In this document: in pieces, positions 43,888-53,131 of the stretch
How positions within the stretch are numbered: position 1 is the first letter of the stretch
Layout of the letters: every line of letters begins with the position of its first letter
Origin: Rhodalgimonas zhirmunskyi
GTDB taxonomy: Bacteria > Pseudomonadota > Alphaproteobacteria > Rhodobacterales > Rhodobacteraceae
NCBI GenBank assembly: GCA_030848925.1
Contig: JANFFA010000002.1
Coordinates: 638,162-702,161 of the forward strand
Direction: 5' to 3'
DNA: 64,000 bases
Program-made: the position numbers and the translations under genes
The notes under the pieces: generated by a model
Told to the model about the DNA's origin: nothing
What the model saw: the letters and a program-made list of their open reading frames with translations, nothing else
Databases searched by the model: none

Positions 43888-45597
43888 ATGACAACCACTC
43901 AGGATATCGAGGGTCAGGTTGAGGAAATCCGCCGCCTTCAGGCCGAAAACTGGCCCGAGGGGATCCCGCGCGAGATTACCCATCGTCTGGGCAAGACCCC
44001 GCTCAGCCAATACCTGCGCCAAGATGCAAAAACGCGCCCCGATGACGCGATGGTGCACTACTACGGGCGCACGCTCAGCTACGCTGAGATTGACGAGATG
44101 TCCGATCGCTTCGCGGGTCTCTTGCAGGAAAGGGGCCTTGGCGCGGGGGATCGTGTCGCCCTGATGATGGGCAACTGCCCTCAGTACCTGATCTGCTTCT
44201 GGGGCATCATGAAACTGGGCGCGATTCTTGTCCCGGTGAACCCGATGTTCAAGGCGATCGAACTGACCTACCAACTCAACGACAGTCAGGCCTCATTGCT
44301 GGTGTTCCAAGATGATCTTGCGCCTCTGGTCGAACAGGTCGCAGGCGAGACGCCGGTTCAAACCCTGTTTGCCACCGGTGCCGCCGAAATGGCTGGCGAA
44401 AGCAGCCCGGTTCCCCGCCCCGACGGCATGGGGCAGGCCCCACAGGCCCCCGGCGTCGAACGGCTGCTCAATGCGATGAAATCCGCCAAGCGGTTCGATG
44501 GCCCTGATTGCACCGACCTCGATGCCGTTGCTGCGCTGAACTATACCGGCGGCACCACGGGCATGCCGAAGGGCTGCGTTCATACGCATGGCGATATGCT
44601 CTATACCGTCGCCGCCTATTGCGGGGTCGCGATGGCAGAGGCCAGCCCTGAGGATGTCGTTGTCAGCTTCTTTCCTATGTTTTGGATCGCGGGCGAAGAT
44701 CTTGGACTTCTCGCCCCCGTCTATACCGGCGCTGCGGTCTGCATCCTGCATCGCTGGGATGCGGTCGGCTGGATGACGGCCGTGCAATCCTATCGCGGCT
44801 CGATCGTCACGCTTCTGGTCGACAACGCGGTCGAGATCATGCAGCGCGATGATGCAAGCGGCTATGACCTCTCCTCGCTGCGCGGCACCTCGGTCTGTTC
44901 CTTCGTCAAGAAACTGGGCCATGACTTTCGCAATGACTGGCGCGCCCTGACCGGCAGCACCATGGTCGAGGCGTCCTGGGGCATGACCGAAACCAACACC
45001 TGCGACACCTTCACCGTCGGTATGCAAACGGATGATTATGACCTCGAACAACAGCCGGTTTTCGTCGGTCTGCCGGTGCCGGGCACCGATATCATCATCC
45101 GCGATTTCGACACCGGCGCGCTGAAACCGCTCGGCGAAAGCGGAGAGTTGTGCGTGCGCTCGCCCTCCGTTCTCAAATCCTACTGGAACAAGCCGGAAGA
45201 GACCGCCCATGCCATCCGCGATGGCTGGCTGCACACTGGCGATATCGGGATGGTAAACGAACGCGGCTATGTCCATTTCCTCGGACGTCGCAAAGAGATG
45301 CTCAAGGTCAACGGCATGCCGGTCTTCCCGGCCGAGATCGAAATGCTGCTGGGCCGCCACCCCGCGATCCTCGGTTCGGGCGTCATTGGCCGCCCCGACG
45401 AGCGTAAGGGCGAAGTGCCCGTCGCCTTCATTCATGTCGATCCGGCCAAGGCTGACGGCATCGATGCCGAAACCCTTACCGCATGGTGCCGCGAACAGAT
45501 GGCGGGCTTCAAGGTTCCCGAAATTCGGCTGGTCGAGTCCCTGCCGATGACGACGACCGGGAAGGTCAAGAAAGAAGAACTGACCGCGCTGCTGTAG
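43888..45597 (+). CDS. AMP-dependent acyl-CoA synthetase/ligase
   Basis: A 569-aa adenylate-forming enzyme: phosphate loop LNYTGGTTGMPKGCVHTHGD (about 217-236), A5 motif ASWGMTETNTCDT, TGDIGMVNERGYVHFLGRRKEMLKVNG, and the C-terminal lysine segment TTTGKVKKEEL. It activates a carboxylic acid as acyl-AMP and then acyl-CoA. The ATG at 43888 follows GGGAGGAGAG. Position between a single-chain carboxylase and a TRAP importer suggests it activates the imported acid. Confidence 0.93.
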   Translation: MTTTQDIEGQVEEIRRLQAENWPEGIPREITHRLGKTPLSQYLRQDAKTRPDDAMVHYYGRTLSYAEIDEMSDRFAGLLQERGLGAGDRVALMMGNCPQYLICFWGIMKLGAILVPVNPMFKAIELTYQLNDSQASLLVFQDDLAPLVEQVAGETPVQTLFATGAAEMAGESSPVPRPDGMGQAPQAPGVERLLNAMKSAKRFDGPDCTDLDAVAALNYTGGTTGMPKGCVHTHGDMLYTVAAYCGVAMAEASPEDVVVSFFPMFWIAGEDLGLLAPVYTGAAVCILHRWDAVGWMTAVQSYRGSIVTLLVDNAVEIMQRDDASGYDLSSLRGTSVCSFVKKLGHDFRNDWRALTGSTMVEASWGMTETNTCDTFTVGMQTDDYDLEQQPVFVGLPVPGTDIIIRDFDTGALKPLGESGELCVRSPSVLKSYWNKPEETAHAIRDGWLHTGDIGMVNERGYVHFLGRRKEMLKVNGMPVFPAEIEMLLGRHPAILGSGVIGRPDERKGEVPVAFIHVDPAKADGIDAETLTAWCREQMAGFKVPEIRLVESLPMTTTGKVKKEELTALL

Positions 45598-45697
45598 CGA
45601 CAGGCCGGAACGAAAAACAGGAGAGCAGCAAGCTCAAGATACGAACTTTGCCGGAAACAAAGCGGCAAAAACGAACGCAAACGGGAGGAGAAACCAG

Positions 45698-46813
45698 ATG
45701 ACGTTCTTCAAGAAGGAAATCACCGCGGCCGTGGCCGCACTGGCGCTCAGCGCCACGGCCATGCAGGCCGAAACCCTGCGCCATGCAATTGGTGCGGCAG
45801 GTGTCAGCGGGTTGATCGACGGCACTGAATACTGGGCCAACTACATCAAGGAACAGACCAATGGCGATGTCGACGTCAAGATCTTTGCCGGCTCGCTGCT
45901 GAACTTCACCGAAACCTTCACCGGCCTGCGCGACGGCATCGCGGATAGCGGCTTTGTCGTGCCCGCTTATCACCGTGCCGAACTTCCCTATGCCAACCTT
46001 CTCAGCGATATGGGCACGGCGGGTGTCGATCCGGTCGCCATGGCCGGGGCGGCCAACGAATTCACCTTCACCTGCGCGCCCTGCCTTGCCGAGTTCAAGG
46101 CCAACGGTCAGGTCTTCCTCGGCACCACCGTGACCGGCCCCTACTACATGTATAACCAGAAGCCGGTGAAAGCCCTCGCCGATTTTCAGGGCGCCAAGCT
46201 ACGCGCTTTCGGCCCGTTTGCCCGCTGGGCCGATGCGATGGGCGCCTCGGCCGTCAGCATGGGTGCGACCGACATCTATGAAGGCATGAGCCAAGGTCAC
46301 ATCGACGGCAACATCCACACGCTGGAAACACTCGACACCCTATCGACTGGTGAGGTTGCCGATTACGTGCTGAACCAGCCGATTGCCGTGTTCACCGGCA
46401 ACACCATGTTCAACGTCAGCGAAATGACATGGTCTGGCCTCGACGACCGCACCAAGCGCGCGATGATCGACGGCGCGGCGTATGGCCATGCCATCGCAAC
46501 CGTCGATAGCGATTTCCAGGCCACCAGCATTCTCAAGGATGCCAAGGCCCACGGCGTCGAACTGCTCGAACCGGATGCAGACGTGAAAGCCAAATCCGAG
46601 GCGTTCAAGACAAGCGACATGACAACTGTCGCCACGCTTAACCGCGACAAATACGGGATCGCCGACGCCGAAGATCAGGTCGCGCGCTTTCAAAAGCTTG
46701 TCGCGAAATGGGAAGAACTGGTGAAAACCGTCGACCGGACCGATCCCAAAGCGGTCGGTGATCTCTACCTGCGTGAGGTCTTCTCCAAGGTCGACCCGGC
46801 CTCGCTGAACTAA
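45698..46813 (+). CDS. dctP: TRAP transporter substrate-binding protein
   Basis: A 371-aa periplasmic protein with signal peptide (MTFFKKEITAAVAALALSAT, cut after AMQA) and DctP-family pattern: a YYMYNQKPVKALADFQGAKLRAFGP block with the conserved arginine and a GMSQGHIDGNIHT segment. It binds an organic acid and hands it to the DctQM permease. A GGAGGAG site precedes it. It is separated from dctQ by a hairpin, which usually lets the binding protein be made in excess. Confidence 0.92.
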   Translation: MTFFKKEITAAVAALALSATAMQAETLRHAIGAAGVSGLIDGTEYWANYIKEQTNGDVDVKIFAGSLLNFTETFTGLRDGIADSGFVVPAYHRAELPYANLLSDMGTAGVDPVAMAGAANEFTFTCAPCLAEFKANGQVFLGTTVTGPYYMYNQKPVKALADFQGAKLRAFGPFARWADAMGASAVSMGATDIYEGMSQGHIDGNIHTLETLDTLSTGEVADYVLNQPIAVFTGNTMFNVSEMTWSGLDDRTKRAMIDGAAYGHAIATVDSDFQATSILKDAKAHGVELLEPDADVKAKSEAFKTSDMTTVATLNRDKYGIADAEDQVARFQKLVAKWEELVKTVDRTDPKAVGDLYLREVFSKVDPASLN

Positions 46814-46826
46814 GCCCTAGCCAATG

Positions 46827-46853
46827 CGCCCCGGTGCAAGCCGGGGCGTTTCT
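46827..46853 (+). terminator. attenuating hairpin between dctP and dctQ
   Basis: CGCCCCGG (46827-46834) pairs with CCGGGGCG (46841-46848), followed by TTTCTC. It lies 13 nt after dctP within one operon, so partial termination or 3' protection of the dctP message is likely. Confidence 0.65.
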
Positions 46854-46892
46854 CTCCTGCACCCCTCATTCACCCCAAAGGGAGGCGCGCCG

Positions 46893-47441
46893 TTGTCCAG
46901 GTTAATCCAACTTAATAACGCACTGTCCCGCTTTACCGCGCTTGCCGCCGCGTTGGCGGTGATCGCGATGATGTTGCTGGTGGCGCTGGATGCCTTCCTG
47001 CGCCAGACACTCAATATTCGCGTTCCTTTCGTTTCCGTCACCGTGGCCAACTACTTCATGGTGATGATCGCCTTCCTGCCCCTCGCTCTGGCCGAAACCG
47101 AGGATCGCCATATCTCGATCGACCTGCTGTTCAGCAACCTGTCGGTTGGCCTGAAACGGTGGATCTCCCTGATCGTGCACCTGCTCTGCGCGCTGACCTG
47201 CGCCGGCCTGACATGGACGATGTGGGACGAGGCCATGCGCCGGTTTTCCAGTGGCTCGGTGGCGGTTGAAGACGGCGCCTCGATGGCCATCTGGCCGGGC
47301 TACTTCCTGCTGCCGCTTGGGTTCTTCCTGCTGACGCTCACCTACCTTTTGCGCGTCGCGCTGGGGCTGGTCGGCGCCGCCGAGGCTCAGCAACCCCTTA
47401 TTCCCGACACGGACCCTGCAAACCCCGAGGTGACCCAATGA
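46893..47441 (+). CDS. dctQ: TRAP transporter small permease
   Basis: A 182-aa inner-membrane protein with four hydrophobic segments, and the DctQ pattern LALAETEDRHISIDLLF. The start is probably TTG at 46893, since GGGAGG lies 7 nt before it and the 23 residues of the longer frame are not membrane-like. Its stop overlaps the dctM ATG (ATGA). Confidence 0.88.
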   Translation: MSRLIQLNNALSRFTALAAALAVIAMMLLVALDAFLRQTLNIRVPFVSVTVANYFMVMIAFLPLALAETEDRHISIDLLFSNLSVGLKRWISLIVHLLCALTCAGLTWTMWDEAMRRFSSGSVAVEDGASMAIWPGYFLLPLGFFLLTLTYLLRVALGLVGAAEAQQPLIPDTDPANPEVTQ

Positions 47442-48742
47442 GCCCCGAGATTATCGGCCTGATCGGTCTGGGCGTGCTTGCGCTCTTGCTGTTGTTGCGT
47501 ATGCCCGTCGGCCTTTCGCTGATCCTTGTCAGCTTTTCCGGCATCTACATCCTGCTCGGCGCGCGTCCCGCGTGGGGCATCCTGACCAGCGTGCCCTACC
47601 AGTTCGCCGCCAAATGGACCCTGTCCTCTGTGCCGATGTTCCTGCTCATGGGCTATGTCTGCTATCACGGCGGCATGACGCGGGCGCTGTTCGCGGCGGC
47701 GCGCTCTTGGCTTGGGGCGTTGCCCGGTGGTCTAGCCATCGCGTCGGTCTTTGGCGCGGGCGGTTTCGCGGCCGTCACCGGATCGTCGGTGGCCTGCGCG
47801 GCGGCCATGGGCCGCATCGCCGTGCCCGAGATGACGCGCGCAGGCTATGACCCGGGCCTTGCCACCGGCTCGATCGCCGCGGCAGGAACCTTGGGCGCGT
47901 TGATCCCGCCCTCGATCCTGCTGATCCTGTTCGGCATCTTCGCACAGGTTCCGATTGGTCAGCTGTTCCTTGGCGGCATCGGCGCGGGGGTGCTGACGGC
48001 ACTTGCCTATGCGGTGATGATCTATATCCGCGTGCGCCTCAATCCTGCGCTCGCGCCCAGCCGTGAGATGTCGGCAAGCTGGGCCGAACGCTTCGCCCAC
48101 CTGCGCGGCATCTGGCCCGTCATCACGCTTTTCATCGTCGTCATCGGCGGCATGTTCGCAGGTCTTTTCACCGCAACCGAGGCTGGCGCAATCGGCGCGC
48201 TCGTCGCTTGTATCATCGCTTGGGCGACCGGTGGTCTGACCCGCGCGACACTACGCCAATCGGTGAACGAAACCATCGTGACCACCGCGGCGCTGTTCCT
48301 GATCGCCATCGGCGCCAACCTTCTGACCCGGTTCCTCGCACTCTCTGGCTCTGGTGAGTTGATCACCGAGACGATCCTCGCCTTCGGCGCGTCCGACCTC
48401 GCGCTTATTCTCGGGATCGCGGTGGTCTACATCATCCTCGGCATGTTCCTTGATCCGATCGGGGCGATGCTTCTAACGCTTCCGGTCCTGCTGCCGGTGG
48501 TGGGCGAGGCGGGCATCCCGCTGGTCTGGTTCGGTGTCTTCGTGGCCAAGTTTCTTGAAATCGGCATGATCACCCCCCCAGTTGGCTTGAACGTCTTCGT
48601 GATTAAGGGAGTGGTGGATCGATCCATCTCACTTGGCGTGATTTTCCGCGGCGTGATCTGGTTCCTCGTCGCCGATGCCGTGGTCGTCGCGATCATGGTG
48701 GCGTTTCCGCAAGTGATCCTCTGGCTTCCGGGATTAAGCTGA
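47438..48742 (+). CDS. dctM: TRAP transporter large permease
   Basis: A 434-aa, roughly 12-helix membrane protein of the DctM family: FGAGGFAAVTGSSVACAAAMGRIAVPEM, GTLGALIPPSILLILFG and MITPPVGLNVFVIKG. It catalyses the sodium- or proton-coupled uptake step with DctQ and DctP. It ends the operon that starts with the carboxylase gene; a strong hairpin follows at 48829. Confidence 0.93.
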   Translation: MSPEIIGLIGLGVLALLLLLRMPVGLSLILVSFSGIYILLGARPAWGILTSVPYQFAAKWTLSSVPMFLLMGYVCYHGGMTRALFAAARSWLGALPGGLAIASVFGAGGFAAVTGSSVACAAAMGRIAVPEMTRAGYDPGLATGSIAAAGTLGALIPPSILLILFGIFAQVPIGQLFLGGIGAGVLTALAYAVMIYIRVRLNPALAPSREMSASWAERFAHLRGIWPVITLFIVVIGGMFAGLFTATEAGAIGALVACIIAWATGGLTRATLRQSVNETIVTTAALFLIAIGANLLTRFLALSGSGELITETILAFGASDLALILGIAVVYIILGMFLDPIGAMLLTLPVLLPVVGEAGIPLVWFGVFVAKFLEIGMITPPVGLNVFVIKGVVDRSISLGVIFRGVIWFLVADAVVVAIMVAFPQVILWLPGLS

Positions 48743-48828
48743 CCAGAGTGCGACGAGCTTGCCTCGCGCCCTCGGCGTTGAGGTCTGACACATCAGCACG
48801 ACTGGAACCTTACTCATCCAGCCGGGGC

Positions 48829-48857
48829 ACGGGGCTGCCCGTAACAGGCAGCCCCGT
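48829..48857. terminator. bidirectional terminator hairpin after dctM
   Basis: ACGGGGCTGCC (48829-48839) pairs exactly with GGCAGCCCCGT (48847-48857) over 11 bp around a 7-nt loop. CGTTT follows on the plus strand. It lies between dctM (+) and a convergent small gene (-). Confidence 0.75.
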
Positions 48858-48879
48858 CGTTTGGGGCGGTGTTCTGGCC

Positions 48880-49179
48880 TTACTTGCGCGGAGGCGGACC
48901 ACCCGCTTTCAGCGCTTCGTCAACGGTGTCTTTCGATACCTTGTAACCCGACTTGGTAAGGCAGCTTGAGATTTTGGAAGGATCGGGGCGTGCGGGGCGC
49001 TCGCCCTCTTTCGGCTTGCCCAAGCACGTCATCAAGGCATCTTCCGGCACGTTCATCTTCGCAGCCTTGGCCGAGAAGTCGGGTCTGGGCGGACGTTGCT
49101 GCTGCGCCGTTGCGGTGCCCGCGGCGAATGCCATTCCTGTGATAAGCGCGGCGGTAAGTGTCTTGCGGCCGTTCAACAT
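48880..49179 (-). CDS. small secreted protein with internal duplication
   Basis: A 99-aa protein with a signal peptide (MLNGRKTLTAALITGMAFAA, cut near ATA-QQQ). The mature part has two similar halves, RPDFSAKAAKMNVPEDALMTCLGKP and RPDPSKISSCLTKSGYKVSKDTVDEALKAGG, each with one cysteine. AAAGGA precedes the ATG. No function known. Confidence 0.65.
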   Translation of the reverse strand: MLNGRKTLTAALITGMAFAAGTATAQQQRPPRPDFSAKAAKMNVPEDALMTCLGKPKEGERPARPDPSKISSCLTKSGYKVSKDTVDEALKAGGPPPRK

Positions 49180-49299
49180 GATCTTTCCTTTGCCTGTTCA
49201 TGTGATCTTGCGCCCCTCTGCATCAGCGGGGCGCACGGCAACTCATACGAAGCGCCGCTGCGCTTCCGTCGCGATTTTCCCGAAATTGCCCGTCCCGCC

Positions 49300-49548
49300 T
49301 TAACTGATTTCTTCCAACAGCCATTCGGCGCGCGTGATCTGCTCTTCTGCAACCGCCAGTTTGCGTTTCAAACGGTCTTTCTTCTCCACGCTCTTGGCCT
49401 TCTCGATCTCGGCTTCCAGTTCCGCGTGCTTGTTGCGAAGCTTTTCAAGGATGGCGATCACGTGGCCCGCTTCGATCTTGCGCGCCTCACCACGTTCAAG
49501 ACGCTGGTTGTAGTCCTCAAGCTTGTGAGAAAGTTTCTTCAGCCCCAT
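49300..49548 (-). CDS. small coiled-coil protein
   Basis: An 82-aa, highly charged and almost wholly helical protein from MGLKKLSHKLEDYNQRLERG, with heptad-like runs such as ILEKLRNKHAELEAEIEKAKSV. ATG at 49548 sits 7 nt after GGAGG; the in-frame GTG two codons earlier is too close. Function unknown; it stands alone between the secreted-protein gene and the Na/Pi transporter gene. Confidence 0.65.
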   Translation of the reverse strand: MGLKKLSHKLEDYNQRLERGEARKIEAGHVIAILEKLRNKHAELEAEIEKAKSVEKKDRLKRKLAVAEEQITRAEWLLEEIS

Positions 49549-49638
49549 CTGCACACCTCCGGCCCGGGTTCCCGTGCTCGCACCATACCCGCCCCGGATG
49601 ACGGTTTTGTCACCCCGTCAGTTGGCCTTCCTGAAGGA

Positions 49639-51444
49639 TCAGTTGCGCGCGGTTGCATTGCTGTCTCCCAACTCGTTCTCGTCCAATGTCAGCAGGCGTT
49701 CGACTTCGGCCATCGCTGGATCGCGCTCGATGTAATAGCTGCGCGCAGCTTCGATCAGGTCGCGCATCGCGCCATAGGCATAGGCCGAATCGTTCAGGAA
49801 AGATGTCGCGGCATTCGCGTTCAACTCGCCCTTTCGGATCAGCGCCTCGACCCGTCGCATGGTCGAGCGCGCGTCCTCTTCGATCTGTGCTCGCTCCTGA
49901 TCCAGCCAGAGGGCGCTGCGATCGTCGGGCGCCGCCAGCCCCAGCTTGTGAATTTCCACGATGATCCGCGCGATCTCGGTGCGAAGCCCGTCATAAAGCT
50001 CGGAAACGGTGCCTTGTGGCCGCACCGTGTAGCGCAACATGTTCTTGCGCAGGTGCTTGATCGATTTCACCGCCTGAACGATATCGCCCGACACATCCCG
50101 CAAGGCATAGATCCGCGTAAGGATATCCTGCGGCGTCTGCTTGCCTCCGACCCGGGTCGTGAAATCGACGATCGCGGAATAAAGCGATTTCACCCGCCGC
50201 TCATACCCTTCTTCGAGGTCGAGATCGAAAATCCGCCGGCTGCTGCGAACAGTCGCGGCGATGTCCCCGGAGTCGAAGACCTGACTCCGGTGTAGGTTCA
50301 ACCCGTGCAGGATCAGCGCTTCGGCGTTTTCGTAAAGGTGCTGCACCTCATTGCGCAACGCGCTTTCAAGTGTTTGCGGGAATTCGTCCACCGCCGCGTT
50401 CAGATAGCGCGGCTGGCTGACATCCGGCACCGGCTCGGGAATGCGCCGGATTAGGAAGGCGACCAACCGGTGCAGCAGCGGAAGCATCAGCGCAACACCA
50501 AGCAGGTTGAAGATGGTGTGGAACACGGCAAGTTTCAGCGTGTAATCATCGGACGCGATGCCAAGGAACGCACTCACTGCGTCCACCGTATCACGCAGAG
50601 GCGAGATGAAGATCAGCGCCAGAACCGCCGTCGAGGTGTTGAAAATCACATGCGCAAGGGCAAGCCGCTTGCCTTGGTAATTGGCCCCTAGCGCGCCGAG
50701 GACTGCCGTGATGGTCGTGCCCACATTGGCCCCGATCGCGAGCGCCAGCGCATTTTCATAGGTGATCTGCCCGGCCGAAAGCGCGGTGAGGACAAGCACC
50801 ATCGTCGCATGGCTCGATTGCATGATGACGGTCGCGGCCGTCCCAAGCAGGGTATAGACGACCAACCCCAAAAGCCCCGGAAGAGCAAAGCGCAACAGGT
50901 CGATCTGGTCCTTGAAGGCCTCGAACCCGGTCTTCATGTAATGAATGCCAAGGAACAGAAACCCCAGCCCGCCAAGCGCATAACCGATGCCCCGAATTGC
51001 TTTCGGCTTCTGAAAGACAAGAACAATGCTGAGGGCGATCATCGGCATCGCATAGGCCGCGATATCAACTTTAAGACCCAACCCGGCCACAAGCCACGCG
51101 CCCGTCGTCGTCCCGATATTGGCCCCGAACACGATCCCCACTCCGCCGATCAAAGTGATCAGCCCCGCACTCAGGAACGAGATAGTGATGATCGAAACCA
51201 GAGAACTGCTTTGCATCAAAGTCGTCGAAACGATGCCGAACAAAATCGAACGCGGCGTCGAACTCGTCGCGCGTTCAAGAAGCCGCTCCAGCGTGCCACC
51301 GCCCAATAGCTTGAACCCGTCCTCCAGCATCAGCATCCCGAACAAGAAAATTGCGACCCCGGCCGCAATCTCCTGCGCATCCGGGCTGAACCAGAAGGTG
51401 ACCAGAAGCGCGGCTATCGCGATGGGAAGAGAGTAACGCCGCAT
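49639..51444 (-). CDS. Na/Pi cotransporter family protein
   Basis: A 601-aa protein. The membrane part (about 1-320) has the two inverted Na/Pi repeats: TTLMQSSSLVSIITIS with GANIGTTTGAW, and IMQSSHATMVLVLTAL with GANVGTTITAVLGALG. The C-terminal part (about 350-590) is a PhoU-like helical cytoplasmic domain. It should move inorganic phosphate with sodium. No PhoB box was recognised upstream. Confidence 0.92.
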   Translation of the reverse strand: MRRYSLPIAIAALLVTFWFSPDAQEIAAGVAIFLFGMLMLEDGFKLLGGGTLERLLERATSSTPRSILFGIVSTTLMQSSSLVSIITISFLSAGLITLIGGVGIVFGANIGTTTGAWLVAGLGLKVDIAAYAMPMIALSIVLVFQKPKAIRGIGYALGGLGFLFLGIHYMKTGFEAFKDQIDLLRFALPGLLGLVVYTLLGTAATVIMQSSHATMVLVLTALSAGQITYENALALAIGANVGTTITAVLGALGANYQGKRLALAHVIFNTSTAVLALIFISPLRDTVDAVSAFLGIASDDYTLKLAVFHTIFNLLGVALMLPLLHRLVAFLIRRIPEPVPDVSQPRYLNAAVDEFPQTLESALRNEVQHLYENAEALILHGLNLHRSQVFDSGDIAATVRSSRRIFDLDLEEGYERRVKSLYSAIVDFTTRVGGKQTPQDILTRIYALRDVSGDIVQAVKSIKHLRKNMLRYTVRPQGTVSELYDGLRTEIARIIVEIHKLGLAAPDDRSALWLDQERAQIEEDARSTMRRVEALIRKGELNANAATSFLNDSAYAYGAMRDLIEAARSYYIERDPAMAEVERLLTLDENELGDSNATARN

Positions 51445-51803
51445 TCAGAACGCGCCGATCTTGCAAGAGGATATCGTCGAAACTTCGTGCCCGTCCTGCG
51501 CCAAGGGGGGTAGGTCGTCTCTCGCCGGACAACGGCGATGCAATTGGCCCGCGCGTTGGGCCTCATTGGCTCTGCTCCAGCACAGCGCGGCACGTGCCTG
51601 ATGTGGCTTTGCCCCTTTTCCCATCTTGCACGCCCCTTTGCCAAATTGCGCCGTCTATTATGATTAGAACAACCCAAAACCCAGTTCACATTCAACTGCC
51701 GCTCAATGCCAAGCTGCCAACCTGAATGATGACTGCCTTGCATTGAACTGTCACCATCCGGATTACGTCGGCGTTTAGTTAGGTGAAGGCGACCAGGCGA
51801 TGT
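51445..51803. other. intergenic region, nothing recognised
   Basis: The 359 nt between the Na/Pi gene and the EamA exporter gene (both minus) contain only short, low-quality frames. The segment near 51650-51770 is AT-richer and probably holds the Na/Pi promoter. No hairpin with a T-run was found. Confidence 0.4.
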
Positions 51804-52694
51804 TTATCGCCCCGACCTCTGCCCGCGCCAAAGAATGAAAAAACCCGAAACGATAATCAGGCCCGCGCCAAACATCATCGATGGCACCAAACGCTCACCA
51901 AAGAACGCAATTCCAAGGGTTAGCCCAAACACAAGCCGAGTGTACCTGAAGGGGGTCACGACGGACACCTCTCCGCTGCGCATCGCTTTCATCAGGCTCG
52001 CATAGGCAAAGGTCCCTGCAAGCATTGCCGCCAACAGGCAGAGTGATGCCTTGATGTCAGGTTTTACGAAGGGCACCATTTCCCAACACGAGAATACAAT
52101 GCCCGCAATTATGATGGACAGGAATCCGTAAAATCCTAGGAGTGTCGTCCCGAGAGTCGCAGGCGCCGCTCGGCTGGCAAGATCGCGTCCGGCAAAACCG
52201 ATCATGCCCAGAACAGCCAGAACAGACAGGATCGAAAAGCTGTCCGTTCCGGGCTGGATGATGACAACGACCCCGATTAGCCCAATGAGAATGGCGGCCC
52301 ACCTTCGCCATCCCACTTTTTCGCCAAAGACGATCGCTGCGCCCGCGACCACGACAAGCGGAGTCGCTTGCAGGATAACCGTCGCCGAGGACAATGGCGT
52401 AAGCGCGATGGCCAGCATGTAAAACAACCGGCCCAATACCTCGAAACAGGCGCGAATCTGCATCGGGCGCGATAAAACGTCCGTTACGAACAAGCGCTCT
52501 TTATTCAGCGCAGCCAAACCCGCAAAAACGCTTGCGCCGCCCAAGCCGAACAGGACAAGGACCTGACCGACCGGCAAAGTCTCCGCAGCCGTTTTGACGA
52601 GCGCATCTTCGATGGCAAAGGCCGCCATGGAAACGACCATCCAGATGCCACCCAAAATGTTTGCGCGGCGGTCGGTTGCGATATGGGTGATCAC
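51804..52694 (-). CDS. DMT-superfamily (EamA) transporter
   Basis: A 296-aa inner-membrane protein with about ten helices in two EamA repeats. The second repeat contains YASLMKAMRSGEVSVVTPFRYTRLVFG, typical of this group. Such proteins export amino acids or metabolites. A frameshifted LysR remnant lies upstream at about 52808-52960 on the same strand, so the exporter's original regulator may have been lost. Confidence 0.9.
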   Translation of the reverse strand: MITHIATDRRANILGGIWMVVSMAAFAIEDALVKTAAETLPVGQVLVLFGLGGASVFAGLAALNKERLFVTDVLSRPMQIRACFEVLGRLFYMLAIALTPLSSATVILQATPLVVVAGAAIVFGEKVGWRRWAAILIGLIGVVVIIQPGTDSFSILSVLAVLGMIGFAGRDLASRAAPATLGTTLLGFYGFLSIIIAGIVFSCWEMVPFVKPDIKASLCLLAAMLAGTFAYASLMKAMRSGEVSVVTPFRYTRLVFGLTLGIAFFGERLVPSMMFGAGLIIVSGFFILWRGQRSGR

Positions 52695-52807
52695 GATTGA
52701 TCCAATGATGTTTTCGATCTGTCGGTCATGTCGGCGTCGCCATTCATCATAACTTCCCGTGCGGCCAAGGCCGCATCATGTCCAAAGGTGCTGGATATAT
52801 GAGGCTG

Positions 52808-52960
52808 TTAAGGTGTGTCTTTATCGGGCAGCTTTCTCAACCCCTCTAGCAGAAAGTCACAGACCAGTTGCAACCGCGCATTCTCAAGTATTCTCTTGAT
52901 GAGCCAGCAACCAGATCGCGATTGCAGTATTTGGGGCGTGTGTCGCTGCGTACGATACCG
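52808..52960 (-). pseudogene. LysR-family regulator, frameshifted C-terminal remnant
   Basis: Reading the minus strand, one frame gives AIAIWLLAHQE (52925-52893), where the LysR C-terminal W-L-L-x-H motif belongs. One base later the adjacent frame continues ILENARLQLVCDFLLEGLRK and ends LPDKDTP-stop at 52808. Together they form the usual end of a LysR regulator. Further upstream to about 53131 all frames are broken. So only the last 35 or so residues are recognisable and the gene is dead. Confidence 0.6.
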
Positions 52961-53131
52961 GCCTCGCGCGCGCGGATTTGTTAACCGGTTCTATTGGTCC
53001 ACGTCACCCAAGATCAACGCGCCGATGGTGTTGGTCTGCTGCGTAAGATGCATCGCGCCGCAATCGCCACATGCAATGTGGGCCGCGCAAGCGCGATAAA
53101 CACGGCCCCAAAGACCGACGTGTTCTCTGGT

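Noticed and set aside
51414..51743. 109-aa minus-strand frame upstream of the Na/Pi gene
   Set aside because: Low-complexity arginine-rich translation, overlaps the real gene start, no family.
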